Source of the DNA: an uncultured Parabacteroides sp.
GTDB taxonomy: Bacteria > Bacteroidota > Bacteroidia > Bacteroidales > Tannerellaceae
Direction of reading: 5' to 3'
Length of the DNA stretch: 64,000 bases
Assembly (NCBI RefSeq): GCF_947855115.1
Contig: NZ_CANTZW010000008.1
Location: 1-64,000 of the forward strand
Made by a program: the position numbers and the translations under genes. Position 1 is the stretch's first letter. Each line of letters begins with the position of its first letter. Shown here in pieces: positions 27,593-36,473 of this stretch. The notes beneath the pieces are model-generated. The model saw nothing but the letters and a program-made list of their open reading frames with translations, made no database searches and was not told where the DNA came from.

Positions 27593-30500
27593 TTAAAATT
27601 TAACATTAACACCTAAAGAAAATGTGCGAGCTACCGGATAGGCTGTATTGTCAACACCTTGGTACAAACCGCTAGCTCCCTTTCCGCTGATCTCAGGATT
27701 CATTCCGTTATAGCCAGTCCATGTTAATAAGTTCTGTCCACTTGCGTAGACCCGTAATCCTTTGATATAGGCATTTTTTTTAATAGGTACGGTATAGCCC
27801 AATGTCAAGTTTTTGACTCTTAAGTAAGAACCGTTTGAAACCCAGCGGGAGTTTGTATAGCGGAACAACTCGGTCGTACCGGTTCGGGTACGAGGAACTT
27901 CTCCATCGCCTGGGTTATCTTCGGAACGCCAGCGGTTAGCTACGCCTTTGAGCACATTGAATACGCCATCAATATTTTCAGTCCATTCTAGTGTACCGTC
28001 GATAATGTCATTCCCTACGGAACCGGTTAATAATAGACTTGCGTCGAAATTTTTCCAAGAGAATTCATTCGTGATACCAAAGGTGAAGTCTGGGTTGGGG
28101 TTTCCGATGAATGTTCGGTCATCCATATCGATCGTGTTATCCCCGTTCAGGTCTTTCATACGTACGGTTCCCACCATGGATGAGGCATGTTTAGGACCTG
28201 CTTCATACTCTTCTTGGGTCATGAAAACCCCGTCATATACATATCCGTAGAACATACCTAAGGGTTTACCAACGGCTGTACGGTTATAGTCTTCTTGATT
28301 GTTATTACCCCCGATAGGTGTATCGTTTGTCCCCAATCTTATGGCTTTGTTCCGGTCGATAGAGATATTGATTTGAGTGTTCCATTTAAATTCACCTACC
28401 AAGTTTTTTGTTTCTAGGCTTATCTCGTGTCCCCAAAAACGGAATTCTCCGATATTAGACTGGATATTTTCGAAACCGGATGACCAAGGTATGTCTACTT
28501 GGTAAAGTAATCCTTCCGTATTCTTGCGGTAATAATCGTAAACAAGGAATATACGGTCATTGAATAAACCTAAATCAAGACCTAGGTCTAGTTGTTTTGT
28601 CGTTTCCCATGTTAATTCGTTATTTCCAATGCCGGAAAGGCCACGCCCTGCGGTGATTGCGGAGTTTGTTACGTAATTGTAAGTACTGACGGTTGCTAGA
28701 TGTGTATAATTACCTATGTTATAGTTTCCTACGGTACCATAACTTCCGCGGATTTTTAGATAACTCAGCTTTTCATATTTTTTCAAAAATTCTTCATCCG
28801 TGGCGATCCAGCCTACTGATACGGAAGGGAAGTTTGCGAACTTGGCATTTGTTCCGAATCTAGAACAGCCGTCGCGACGGAAAGCGACTGATAACAAGTA
28901 CTTCCCTTTATAATCATAGTTTAAACGTCCTAGATAGGATATCATCGCCCACGATCCCCACTTTTGAGCGTCGGAATTACCAGTACGGGTAACGGCTGTA
29001 CCAAACCAAGAAAGCTCATCGTCTGGATAATCAGAAGCGTTGATCGTTGCGTTTTCTTGAGTATTCTTTTGTGTGGTATATCCTAATAGTACATCAATGG
29101 AATGATCTTCTGCGATTGTCTTGCTGTAATTCAAAGTGTTTTCTAACAGCCAATTTACATAATTAGATGTGCCATAGGCTCCGACTGCCGGCTGAGGGGG
29201 AGCGGTAAACATGGAACCGTTTGCAGTTGAAGGGGTCCAGCTAGAGTGTGAACTGTTTGATAAATCTGCGTTTGCGCTTAAACGATATTTCAAGCCATCT
29301 ATAATCTTGATGTCTGTATAAGCGTTTATTGTACCTCTGAATGTCTTTGACGGATTTTGGCGTTGGGTAAGCACTAGGTAATAGTTCGGGTTGGCGAACA
29401 TGCCTGGTTGTGTGTAGCTGATAGGATAAGTACCGTCTTCATTCTTGTATTTCAACTGAGGATCCATCAACATGGCAGAACCGATGATGTAACGTCCACC
29501 GCCTAATCCGTCCAATAGTTGTCCTTTCGTATAGGATCCGGAAAGATTTAATCCGAATGTGATACGATCAGATGCTTCGAATATGCTATTGGAACGAGCA
29601 GAAAAACGGTTAGAGTATGTGTTCAGTATAACACCTTCTTTAGCGTTGTAGTTCATATTGACTGCTGTTTTGAATTTACCTCCAGCCGCATTTAATCCTA
29701 GATTATAGTTTTGAGTGATAGCGTCTTGTAGGAGAACATCAAACCAATCTGTACCCTTGCCTACGGCTTGTGGATTCTGGTAACATTCAGGAACTCCACC
29801 TGTATAACCTTCGTAAAGAGCTTGGTCTTCGTAATATTCTTTCTTGAACTGTGCGAACTCTTGTGCGTTCATGACATCTGGTCGTCCTTGATTTGATACT
29901 TTATCTATTCCAAAGTATGCGCTGAAATCAATGTTGGGTTTACCTGCGGTTAGTCCTTTTGCACTTTTTGTGGTGATTAGAATAACACCGTTAGCTGCAC
30001 GAGATCCATATAAGGAGGCTGAGGCCGCATCTTTCAGCACAGTTATATTTTCTATCTCATCTGGACTGATAGAAGCTAGTCCGGAAGTTGTAGGAAATCC
30101 ATCAATAACGACTAATGGCTCGTTACCTCCGTTGATTGAAGCGGCACCACGTATACGGATAACTAAACCACCGTTAGGCTCTCCATTAGCCTGATTGATT
30201 TGCACGCCAGAGAATTTTCCTTGTAGTTTCTCCCCGATTTGCGAAACCGGCATATCTGATAATTTTTCTGCGTCTAGTTTGCTCACGGAACCTGTTACGG
30301 AACGTGCTTTTTGAGTACCATAGGCTACTACTACGACTTCGTCTAGGGCTTTAGTGTCTTCCTTAAGTGTTATGTTGATAGATGTTTGATTTCCAACAGG
30401 GATTTCTAGTGTGTTGTATCCAATATAAGATATTTGTAAGATGGCTCCGGAGGGGACCTCTAGAGAGAATCTACCGTCTAAGTCGGTGATTGTTCCATTG

Positions 30501-30742
30501 GTTGTTCCTTTGACGATAACATTGGCCCCGATAGCCGCTTCTCCATTAGTTCCCCGAACGATACCACTGACTTTCCTGTTCTGTTGGTTTACACCTGTTT
30601 CATACAGGTTACTTACGATTGTAGGTTCTGTTGCTGCGAACGTGGCGATTTCAGGAAACATACTAAAGAAAATAATAGGAAGTGTATTTTTTAGCATAGG
30701 AATACCCGAGTTCTTCCTCTTTGAGAAAATGATGTTTTTCAT
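27593..30742 (-). CDS. SusC/RagA-type TonB-dependent outer-membrane transporter
   Basis: Outer-membrane glycan importer of 1049 residues. It has an atypically long N-terminal region before the hydrophobic signal core (about residues 18-37), a carboxypeptidase-D-regulatory-like domain (about 56-128), TonB-box-like DEVVVVAYG (134-142), plug segments VIRIRGAASINGG and VVIDGFPT, and a barrel ending VNVKF. There is no STN domain, so control is not through a FecR/sigma pair. It starts a minus-strand unit with susD and the GH106-like gene. Two 17-bp dyads lie in the 398-bp region upstream. Confidence 0.95.
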   Translation of the reverse strand: MKNIIFSKRKNSGIPMLKNTLPIIFFSMFPEIATFAATEPTIVSNLYETGVNQQNRKVSGIVRGTNGEAAIGANVIVKGTTNGTITDLDGRFSLEVPSGAILQISYIGYNTLEIPVGNQTSINITLKEDTKALDEVVVVAYGTQKARSVTGSVSKLDAEKLSDMPVSQIGEKLQGKFSGVQINQANGEPNGGLVIRIRGAASINGGNEPLVVIDGFPTTSGLASISPDEIENITVLKDAASASLYGSRAANGVILITTKSAKGLTAGKPNIDFSAYFGIDKVSNQGRPDVMNAQEFAQFKKEYYEDQALYEGYTGGVPECYQNPQAVGKGTDWFDVLLQDAITQNYNLGLNAAGGKFKTAVNMNYNAKEGVILNTYSNRFSARSNSIFEASDRITFGLNLSGSYTKGQLLDGLGGGRYIIGSAMLMDPQLKYKNEDGTYPISYTQPGMFANPNYYLVLTQRQNPSKTFRGTINAYTDIKIIDGLKYRLSANADLSNSSHSSWTPSTANGSMFTAPPQPAVGAYGTSNYVNWLLENTLNYSKTIAEDHSIDVLLGYTTQKNTQENATINASDYPDDELSWFGTAVTRTGNSDAQKWGSWAMISYLGRLNYDYKGKYLLSVAFRRDGCSRFGTNAKFANFPSVSVGWIATDEEFLKKYEKLSYLKIRGSYGTVGNYNIGNYTHLATVSTYNYVTNSAITAGRGLSGIGNNELTWETTKQLDLGLDLGLFNDRIFLVYDYYRKNTEGLLYQVDIPWSSGFENIQSNIGEFRFWGHEISLETKNLVGEFKWNTQINISIDRNKAIRLGTNDTPIGGNNNQEDYNRTAVGKPLGMFYGYVYDGVFMTQEEYEAGPKHASSMVGTVRMKDLNGDNTIDMDDRTFIGNPNPDFTFGITNEFSWKNFDASLLLTGSVGNDIIDGTLEWTENIDGVFNVLKGVANRWRSEDNPGDGEVPRTRTGTTELFRYTNSRWVSNGSYLRVKNLTLGYTVPIKKNAYIKGLRVYASGQNLLTWTGYNGMNPEISGKGASGLYQGVDNTAYPVARTFSLGVNVKF

Positions 30743-30861
30743 AATTTAATTGTTTAAATTACTGGAATAATGTTAAAATGCTAATGGTGAGTTGTTTACC
30801 ATTATAATAGATTGATTTAAAGGTCTCTTTTTTATTTCATAGGCAATATATTATTAATTTT

Positions 30862-30878
30862 AAGTACTACTGGAACTT
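30862..30878. promoter_or_regulatory. Candidate operator, copy 1
   Basis: AAGTAC-TACTG-GAACTT is an inverted repeat (five of six positions paired) with a 5-base spacer. It is 120 bases before the susC start. Its spacer TACTG is the reverse complement of the spacer in copy 2, so the two sites are near copies in opposite orientation. Confidence 0.45.
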
Positions 30879-31060
30879 TGTCGAAAAAGGAATATTTATA
30901 AAAGCTTATTGAATAAAGGGAAAGTTTTATTATAAGAATTATACTGTTTATTGGATATAAAATATCATTTATCAAACATAAAATATCATTTTTTTAATGT
31001 ATAGACTCTAATATTTTCAGACTTTTGTGAATCACAAGATATAGAACAAAAATATGGACA

Positions 31061-31077
31061 TAGTTCCAGTAGAACTA
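31061..31077. promoter_or_regulatory. Candidate operator, copy 2
   Basis: TAGTTC-CAGTA-GAACTA is a perfect 6-bp inverted repeat with a 5-base spacer, about 200 bases from copy 1. The pair resembles sites for a dimeric regulator; the protein that binds is unknown. Confidence 0.45.
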
Positions 31078-31140
31078 CATCATTTATGAGGAGGCTTATA
31101 CTTATTATTGCTCGTTATTAGTTGTTTTAAGAACTACTGA

Positions 31141-32565
31141 TTATACGATCTTTACAATGGGAATATTTAGTAAAAATGCCAGTTTCTCTAATTTGCCGGC
31201 TAGATGACCTATTCCGATGGCACAATGGTGTGAAGGACCTTTTTTGCTCCAGTTATTTATAAAATCTTTTATGTTGTTTGCGAATCGATAGCGGCTATTG
31301 GTATTTCCAATTTGTAAAGTCGGTCCTGGAACGGATTCTCCTTCCGCTACTAATAAAAATAATCCATCTTTTCCTTCACAAACAGATAATAATGTGACAG
31401 GGCCATATTTAATAGTCATCTGAATAGATAGTCCTTTTCCTGGCTTTCCATGGTAAACAGGGAGGGGCACTAGTTTTACTTTCCCTTCGGCCATGGAAAA
31501 ATGTGCGGGGCCGTCATGCCCTAACAATAAAACATTATCTTTAAAATCCATGGCATAAAACTCGGAAAAAGATCCTCCCGCATTCAGAAGAGAGAGTATT
31601 TTCATCGCTTGGACATTCTTGACTTCACATTCTCCAGCTATTGGTATGTTTTTACCTGTCAATAGGGTGTTTCCTGTGATAATTGAAGTCACTATATTCT
31701 CATAATCATTACCAGGATAACTTTCGTAATAATAGGCCATGGAACCTAATTGGTGGGTTGCGATTAACTTGTCTAGGGCCACTGATGTTTGTGCCGCACG
31801 TATTAATTCCATGTTCTCGCATTCGGGTACAATCTCGAAGTTATCATGAAACTCCTTTATTTTATTTTCTATTTCTTGTTTGGTCACCATATCTCTATAC
31901 GATTTCAATTCGCACATTTCCAATAATTCTATATGTGTTCCAAACGTAGATGATTGTAAAGTCAAGTCTGAATAGACATCTAGCATGCCGCAATAATAAT
32001 GTCCGAGGATACCCATTCGGTTATTTCTCATTTTTGCTGTTGCGATAACAGCTTCCAACCACTCGCTTAGTTCAGCCCAAACCATGTTATCTTTTAAGTG
32101 TCCTGTTACTATTGTATAAGTTATACCAGACCGATTCAATACACAGGCATATTCTGGAAGCGAGCATGCTTGACAGTTCGCTAACCATTCTCCCGTCATT
32201 TTACCTCGGTCTCCTAGGCTGTTGATGTAATTGTAATCAATATGAGCAGATGGTTGGAGATTTAATAATATTATGGGAACTTTTAATCGTTGTGCTAATG
32301 GAAGTATTGTGGAGGATAAGGCATAAGTGGATATATAGACAAAAAGTAATTCAATATTCTTACTTATGAAAAAATCAGCAGAATTTTTTGCATTTTCCGG
32401 CTTGTCTATAATACCTATATTGATTATTTCTATATCTGGATGATATAGATGTTTTTCTATTTTTTTCAAAGAAAAGCAAAGTCTTTCATATAACCCGTCA
32501 AATTGAGACCAATAAGTATTTAATCCAACACCTACTAATCCGATGTTTATTTTTCTATTTTCCAT
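31141..32565 (-). CDS. L-arabinose/L-fucose isomerase-family protein
   Basis: Cytoplasmic aldose-ketose isomerase-like protein of 474 residues. By-eye alignment with arabinose isomerases shows the metal and catalytic residues kept: Glu in AGECEVK, Glu in GSFSEFY, His in LLGHDGPAH and His in SHHCAIGIGH. The N-terminal half looks like the Rossmann-like substrate domain of this family (IGLVGVGLNTYWSQF). It differs enough from classical AraA that the sugar cannot be named; a pentose or deoxy-hexose released by the PUL enzymes is likely. It lies upstream of susC on the same strand, with a 398-bp regulatory gap, and is divergent from an AraC regulator. Confidence 0.78.
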   Translation of the reverse strand: MENRKINIGLVGVGLNTYWSQFDGLYERLCFSLKKIEKHLYHPDIEIINIGIIDKPENAKNSADFFISKNIELLFVYISTYALSSTILPLAQRLKVPIILLNLQPSAHIDYNYINSLGDRGKMTGEWLANCQACSLPEYACVLNRSGITYTIVTGHLKDNMVWAELSEWLEAVIATAKMRNNRMGILGHYYCGMLDVYSDLTLQSSTFGTHIELLEMCELKSYRDMVTKQEIENKIKEFHDNFEIVPECENMELIRAAQTSVALDKLIATHQLGSMAYYYESYPGNDYENIVTSIITGNTLLTGKNIPIAGECEVKNVQAMKILSLLNAGGSFSEFYAMDFKDNVLLLGHDGPAHFSMAEGKVKLVPLPVYHGKPGKGLSIQMTIKYGPVTLLSVCEGKDGLFLLVAEGESVPGPTLQIGNTNSRYRFANNIKDFINNWSKKGPSHHCAIGIGHLAGKLEKLAFLLNIPIVKIV

Positions 32566-32616
32566 AGATCTCTTGTTGAATAGTTTGTTAAAAAATTAAT
32601 CACTGAGGTTGATATG

Positions 32617-32624
32617 CAAATTTA
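32617..32624 (-). promoter_or_regulatory. Possible -7 box for the isomerase gene
   Basis: Read on the minus strand this is TAAATTTG, matching TAnnTTTG, 52 bases before the isomerase start. A second match lies at 32689-32696. The region is AT-rich, so chance matches are likely. Confidence 0.3.
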
Positions 32625-32724
32625 TAATATGAGTTCATTCCCAATTTTATTTATTTGATTTTAGATTTTATGAATTTGATAGATCCTACAAATATAAAAA
32701 AATAGTTTCTTCAAAGAGTTTTGT

Positions 32725-32732
32725 TATCTTTG
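32725..32732 (+). promoter_or_regulatory. -7 box for the AraC regulator gene
   Basis: TATCTTTG matches TAnnTTTG exactly and lies 35 bases before the start codon. The 201-bp gap to the isomerase gene therefore holds divergent promoters. Confidence 0.5.
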
Positions 32733-32766
32733 GCCGGCATTTATATTATAAAAAGGAGATGAATAT

Positions 32767-33654
32767 ATGATGATAACGGATAGTAATATTTGCTATTTAA
32801 ATGTTAGTTCTTTGGATGAGCAGTGGGGATTGACTGTTAATACGGCTGGTTATCAACGTATTCAACCTCATAGCATATATCCGGTAAAGCAACAGCATCC
32901 TTTGCCATATTCTTTTAGCCCACGGAAAGGGCGTGTATTAATGGAGTATCAGTTGGTGTATATATCAGAGGGAAGCGGTTTTTTTGAATCTCAATCATGT
33001 GGGCGGCAAAGAATAAAAGCCGGTACGATGATTCTTTTGTTTCCGGAAGAATGGCATACTTATTGTCCGGATGCCGATGGTTGGTACGAGCACTGGGTAG
33101 GCTTCAAAGGGAAGTTGATGGAAAACTGGATCACAAATAGATTCTTTTCAAAAGAAAAACCTGTCTTTGATATTGGCGTAAGTTCTACGATCATAGGATT
33201 GTATGAGGAGATCGTGTCTCATGCTATTGAAGAGAGAGCCGGTTATCAGCAACTTATCTCTAGTATCGTGTTTTATTTGATGGGTGAGATATATTATAAA
33301 GAAAAGAATCGTTTTTTAGGGCAATCAGATGCTGCAGGTAAGATAAATGAGGCTCGGGCTATCATGAAGAATAATTTAGATACTCCAGTTCCGGTTGAGG
33401 AGATTGCCCGTAAATTGAATGTGAGTTATTCTTGGTTTCGGAGTACGTTTAAGGCATATACGGGAGTCTCGCCCGTACAATATCAATTACATCTTAGGTA
33501 TCTTAGAGCAAAAGAGTTGTTAAGTTCATCTCGGTTAAGTATATCGGAGATTGCTTATGCCCTTAATTTTGAGACAGTATCTCAGTTCTCTACTTTTTTC
33601 ACCAAGAAAGAAGGCGTATCTCCCTCTCAATTTAGGAAACGTAGCCAACAATAA
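32767..33654 (+). CDS. AraC-family transcriptional regulator
   Basis: One-component regulator of 295 residues. The N-terminal half is a cupin-like sugar-sensing domain (about 25-165, with MEYQLVYISEGSGFFES and MILLFPEEWHTY). The C-terminal part is the double helix-turn-helix (about 195-290: IARKLNVSYSWFRSTFKAYTGVSPVQYQ, given here in two blocks by eye, then ISEIAYALNFETVSQFSTFF and GVSPSQF). It is divergent from the isomerase gene with promoters facing each other, so the isomerase and perhaps the minus-strand PUL are likely targets. Confidence 0.93.
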   Translation: MMITDSNICYLNVSSLDEQWGLTVNTAGYQRIQPHSIYPVKQQHPLPYSFSPRKGRVLMEYQLVYISEGSGFFESQSCGRQRIKAGTMILLFPEEWHTYCPDADGWYEHWVGFKGKLMENWITNRFFSKEKPVFDIGVSSTIIGLYEEIVSHAIEERAGYQQLISSIVFYLMGEIYYKEKNRFLGQSDAAGKINEARAIMKNNLDTPVPVEEIARKLNVSYSWFRSTFKAYTGVSPVQYQLHLRYLRAKELLSSSRLSISEIAYALNFETVSQFSTFFTKKEGVSPSQFRKRSQQ

Positions 33655-33734
33655 GATGATATAATCCATGTTTTGTTTGCCTCTTTCAGTGGAAAGATGT
33701 TATTTTGCATCCCGAATTATAAAGAAGAGGCGTT

Positions 33735-34679
33735 ATGTTGAAATTCTTCAAAACATGGACACTCCCTATCTCCATGTTTGCGGGTGCGATAGGGTATTTT
33801 GTTTTCGCCAATGTTACTTTTCTGGAGCCGACAAAGCCATTTATGTATACTTTGATAGCGTATCTGACTCCATTCTTGATTTTTGCCCAGTTGCTTCTGA
33901 CCTTTTGTAAGATCTCTACCAAGGAATTAATGCCTACTCCTTGGCATGGTTGGCTATTACTTATCCAAGCGATATCCAGTCTGGCAATCGCAGCCTTGTT
34001 GCTCTGGTTGCCGATGAGAGAGGAATACCGAGACGTGTTTGAGGGAGCGATGGTCTGTTTGATTTGCCCGACAGCAACAGCCGCTGCCGTGATTACGGGA
34101 AAGTTGGGTGGGAGCGCCTCTAGCCTGACTACTTATACCTTATTATCAAATCTGTTGGCAGCTATTGTCGTGCCATTGGTTTTCCCCTTGGTGGAACCGC
34201 ATGCCGAGATTACTTTTTTCACCGCATTCTTGAAGATATTGGGAAAGGTTTTTCCTTTGTTATTATTCCCGTTTTTTCTCGCTTTATTCTTGCGACGGTT
34301 TATCCCCTCTATCCATTATTTCCTTGCGGGGCTTCGAGATATGGCCTTTTACCTTTGGGCTGTCGCTCTGGCTATCGTGACCGGACAGACCGTGAAATCC
34401 TTGGTTAACAGCGAGGCAGAGATTTATGTAGAGATCCTGATTGCTTTAGGAGGTCTGATGACCTGTGCTGCGCAGTTTTATTTTGGCAAACGTATCGGTA
34501 CGAAATACAATGACCGTATTAGTGCCGGGCAAGCCTTAGGGCAAAAAAATACCGTATTAGCGATCTGGATGTCTTACACCTATTTAAACCCTTTATCGTC
34601 AGTTGGTCCGGGAAGCTATGTCCTGTGGCAAAATATTTTTAATAGTTACCAACTGTGGAAAAAGAGAAAAAATGAATAA
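33735..34679 (+). CDS. Membrane transporter of the bile acid:sodium symporter (BASS)-like superfamily
   Basis: Integral membrane protein of 314 residues with about nine to ten hydrophobic segments. The family-like features are the CPTATAAAVITGKLGG segment and the later GQKNTVLAIWMSYTYLNPLS segment, which resemble the two broken-helix core motifs of BASS/SBF proteins. The substrate cannot be told; members carry bile acids, pantothenate, pyruvate and other acids. It stands alone, 80 bases after the AraC gene and on the same strand. Confidence 0.65.
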   Translation: MLKFFKTWTLPISMFAGAIGYFVFANVTFLEPTKPFMYTLIAYLTPFLIFAQLLLTFCKISTKELMPTPWHGWLLLIQAISSLAIAALLLWLPMREEYRDVFEGAMVCLICPTATAAAVITGKLGGSASSLTTYTLLSNLLAAIVVPLVFPLVEPHAEITFFTAFLKILGKVFPLLLFPFFLALFLRRFIPSIHYFLAGLRDMAFYLWAVALAIVTGQTVKSLVNSEAEIYVEILIALGGLMTCAAQFYFGKRIGTKYNDRISAGQALGQKNTVLAIWMSYTYLNPLSSVGPGSYVLWQNIFNSYQLWKKRKNE

Positions 34680-34755
34680 TTAATAAACAGCGGGGGGATA
34701 ATTATAAATATCCTTTATTTGTACTTATTAGCATATTATAAATAATATATAAAAT

Positions 34756-35229
34756 ATGATTATTACTAGAGTTGCGTTAAATACGGATGCTGTAGAACTT
34801 AGATCTTTGTTTCAAAATACGGTATTGGAGGTAAATCGGCGTGATTATTCACAGGCTGAAGTCGAGGATTGGGCCTCGTGTGGGGATGATCTCTCAAAAT
34901 GGGAGAAGATGATAAATACCCATTACTTTATTGTGGCTGTCGATCCAGACCAGCGAATTGTTGGTTTTGTATCCATCACGCCCCAAGGCTATTTGCATTC
35001 TATGTTTGTCCATAAAGATTTTCAGGGACAAGGTATCGCTACGATACTTTTGGAGGAGATAGAGCGATATGCTGCCGCAAATGGTATTATGAGGATTACA
35101 TCGGAAGTGAGCCTGACTGCCCGCCTTTTTTTCGAAAAGAAGGGGTATATGGTAGAGATAGAACAAAAACGTAGAGCCAATAAACTTTCTCTGACCAATT
35201 ATAAAATGGCAAAAGATAAATCCGTTTAA
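34756..35229 (+). CDS. GNAT-family N-acetyltransferase
   Basis: Acetyl-CoA-dependent N-acetyltransferase of 157 residues. The coenzyme-binding motif A is VHKDFQGQGIATILLEEIE (about 91-109), with the R/QxxGxG/A pattern as QGQGIA, followed by the usual LTARLFFEKKGYMVE strand-helix end. The substrate is unknown. Its stop overlaps the convergent Ogt gene stop by four bases (35226-35229). Confidence 0.85.
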   Translation: MIITRVALNTDAVELRSLFQNTVLEVNRRDYSQAEVEDWASCGDDLSKWEKMINTHYFIVAVDPDQRIVGFVSITPQGYLHSMFVHKDFQGQGIATILLEEIERYAAANGIMRITSEVSLTARLFFEKKGYMVEIEQKRRANKLSLTNYKMAKDKSV

Positions 35230-35726
35230 AAACCTTTTGCTCGCTCGATCTTAAGCAAACTTTTCTTTTTGTCGATGCCTCCGGCATATCCCGTCAAGCT
35301 CCCATCACTGCCGATGACACGGTGGCAGGGAATGATGATGCTGATCGGGTTATGGCCTACCGCCCCACCGATCGCTTGCATAGACATGCTAGGAAGGCCT
35401 CTTTGCCGGGCAATTTCTTTGGCGAGGTCTTTGTAAGTCACGACTTCACCATAGGGAATTTCCCTCAATAAATTCCATACCGCAAGACGGAAAGGGGTAT
35501 CGTCCAGATGGATAGGAAGAGCGACACACGGAGGATTTCCTTTGAAATAGCTATCCAGCCACTCTTTGGTTTGCTCGAATATCGTCAGTTTCCTTTCTTG
35601 ATGTCCGGCCGATAAGGTAGCTGCGAAGTATTTCTGTCCGTCAAACCACAGCCCCGTCAGGGAATAGCCATCGCTGGCGAGGGTTATTCCTCCCAATGGA
35701 GATTGATATTTATAGGTATACTGCAT
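35226..35726 (-). CDS. ogt: Methylated-DNA--protein-cysteine S-methyltransferase
   Basis: Suicide DNA-repair enzyme that takes methyl or alkyl groups from O6-alkylguanine onto its own cysteine. The active-site IIPCHRVIG and the DNA-binding segment PYGEVVTYKDLAKEIA are clear, followed by GSLTGYAGGIDKK. I chose the ATG at 35726, giving MQYTYKYQSPLGG, the normal Ogt start and about 166 residues; an upstream ATG at 35777 would add 17 residues that do not fit the family. Confidence 0.93.
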   Translation of the reverse strand: MQYTYKYQSPLGGITLASDGYSLTGLWFDGQKYFAATLSAGHQERKLTIFEQTKEWLDSYFKGNPPCVALPIHLDDTPFRLAVWNLLREIPYGEVVTYKDLAKEIARQRGLPSMSMQAIGGAVGHNPISIIIPCHRVIGSDGSLTGYAGGIDKKKSLLKIERAKGF

Positions 35727-35817
35727 GTCTTTTGTCGAATATGGCCGTAAGATAGAAAATTCCCCGGAAACAGCCAATATCTAAGGGTGAAATGAGATAA
35801 AGAATCCTACTTTTCCC

Positions 35818-35825
35818 TATATTTG
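35818..35825 (+). promoter_or_regulatory. -7 box for the ferritin gene
   Basis: TATATTTG matches TAnnTTTG exactly, 56 bases before the ferritin start codon. Confidence 0.5.
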
Positions 35826-35880
35826 CACCGTGAATTTCGTGAATGGATAATGCTTCAACATTTTAAACGATGATAGAATT

Positions 35881-36363
35881 ATGATCTTAAGTAAAAATTT
35901 ATCAGAGGCGTTCAATGCCCAGGTTAATGCGGAGATGTGGTCTTCGAATTTGTATTTGTCAATGGCTGTATATTTCCAGAAAGCAGGATTCTCCGGATTC
36001 GCTCATTGGATGAAGAAACAAGCCGAGGAGGAATTGGAGCATGCTCATAAATTGATAGACTATGCCTTAGACCGCGGTGGTGATATTACGATCGGCCAAA
36101 TCAACGTGGTCCCGACAGGGTGGGGAAATCCGTTGGAAGTATTCGAGCATGTGTACAAACATGAGTGCTATGTTTCCGAGTTGATCGACAAGATGGTCGA
36201 TATCGCCGAGGCTGATAAAGACCACGCTACCCGTGATTTCTTGTTCTGGTTCGTTCGCGAGCAAGTCGAAGAAGAATCTACGGCGAAAGAAATCGTGGAT
36301 CAATTGAAGAATTATGGCGAGTGTCATCTGGGTATCATGGATCATAAACTGGGAAAGAGATAA
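35881..36363 (+). CDS. ftnA: Non-haem ferritin
   Basis: Iron-storage protein forming a 24-subunit shell, cytoplasmic. The 160-residue four-helix sequence has the ferroxidase-type residues in NAQVNAEMWSSNLYLSMAVYF, the EEELEHAHKLIDYALDRGG helix and the second-helix EEESTAKEIVDQL segment. No haem-ligand pattern of bacterioferritin is seen. It is monocistronic, with its own promoter upstream and a strong terminator downstream. Confidence 0.94.
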   Translation: MILSKNLSEAFNAQVNAEMWSSNLYLSMAVYFQKAGFSGFAHWMKKQAEEELEHAHKLIDYALDRGGDITIGQINVVPTGWGNPLEVFEHVYKHECYVSELIDKMVDIAEADKDHATRDFLFWFVREQVEEESTAKEIVDQLKNYGECHLGIMDHKLGKR

Positions 36364-36385
36364 TAGAATCTCTGTCGAGAAATAG

Positions 36386-36421
36386 AAAAAGGCTGTGTCT
36401 TCGCCGGATACAGCCTTTTTT
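36386..36421 (+). terminator. Rho-independent terminator after ferritin
   Basis: AAAAAGGCTGTGTC (36386-36399) pairs with GGATACAGCCTTTTT (36406-36420) over 14 positions with one G-T wobble, ending in a T run. It starts 23 bases after the stop. Confidence 0.9.
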
Positions 36422-36473
36422 GTCGTATTTTTACCTGGTAAAATCAGTAAAGAATATATAGAAAAATAAGAAG

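Larger units (their letters stand above)
30743..31140. other. 398-bp AT-rich regulatory gap upstream of susC
   Basis: No gene is visible. The region holds two similar dyads (30862-30878 and 31061-31077), a possible minus-strand -7 box (CAAACATA on the plus strand at 30973-30980, read as TATGTTTG) between them, and long AT-rich runs. It is probably the control region of the minus-strand susCD unit. Confidence 0.5.

Noticed and set aside
33668..33922. Two overlapping short frames before and within the BASS-like gene
   Set aside because: They overlap the transporter start and show no family pattern.
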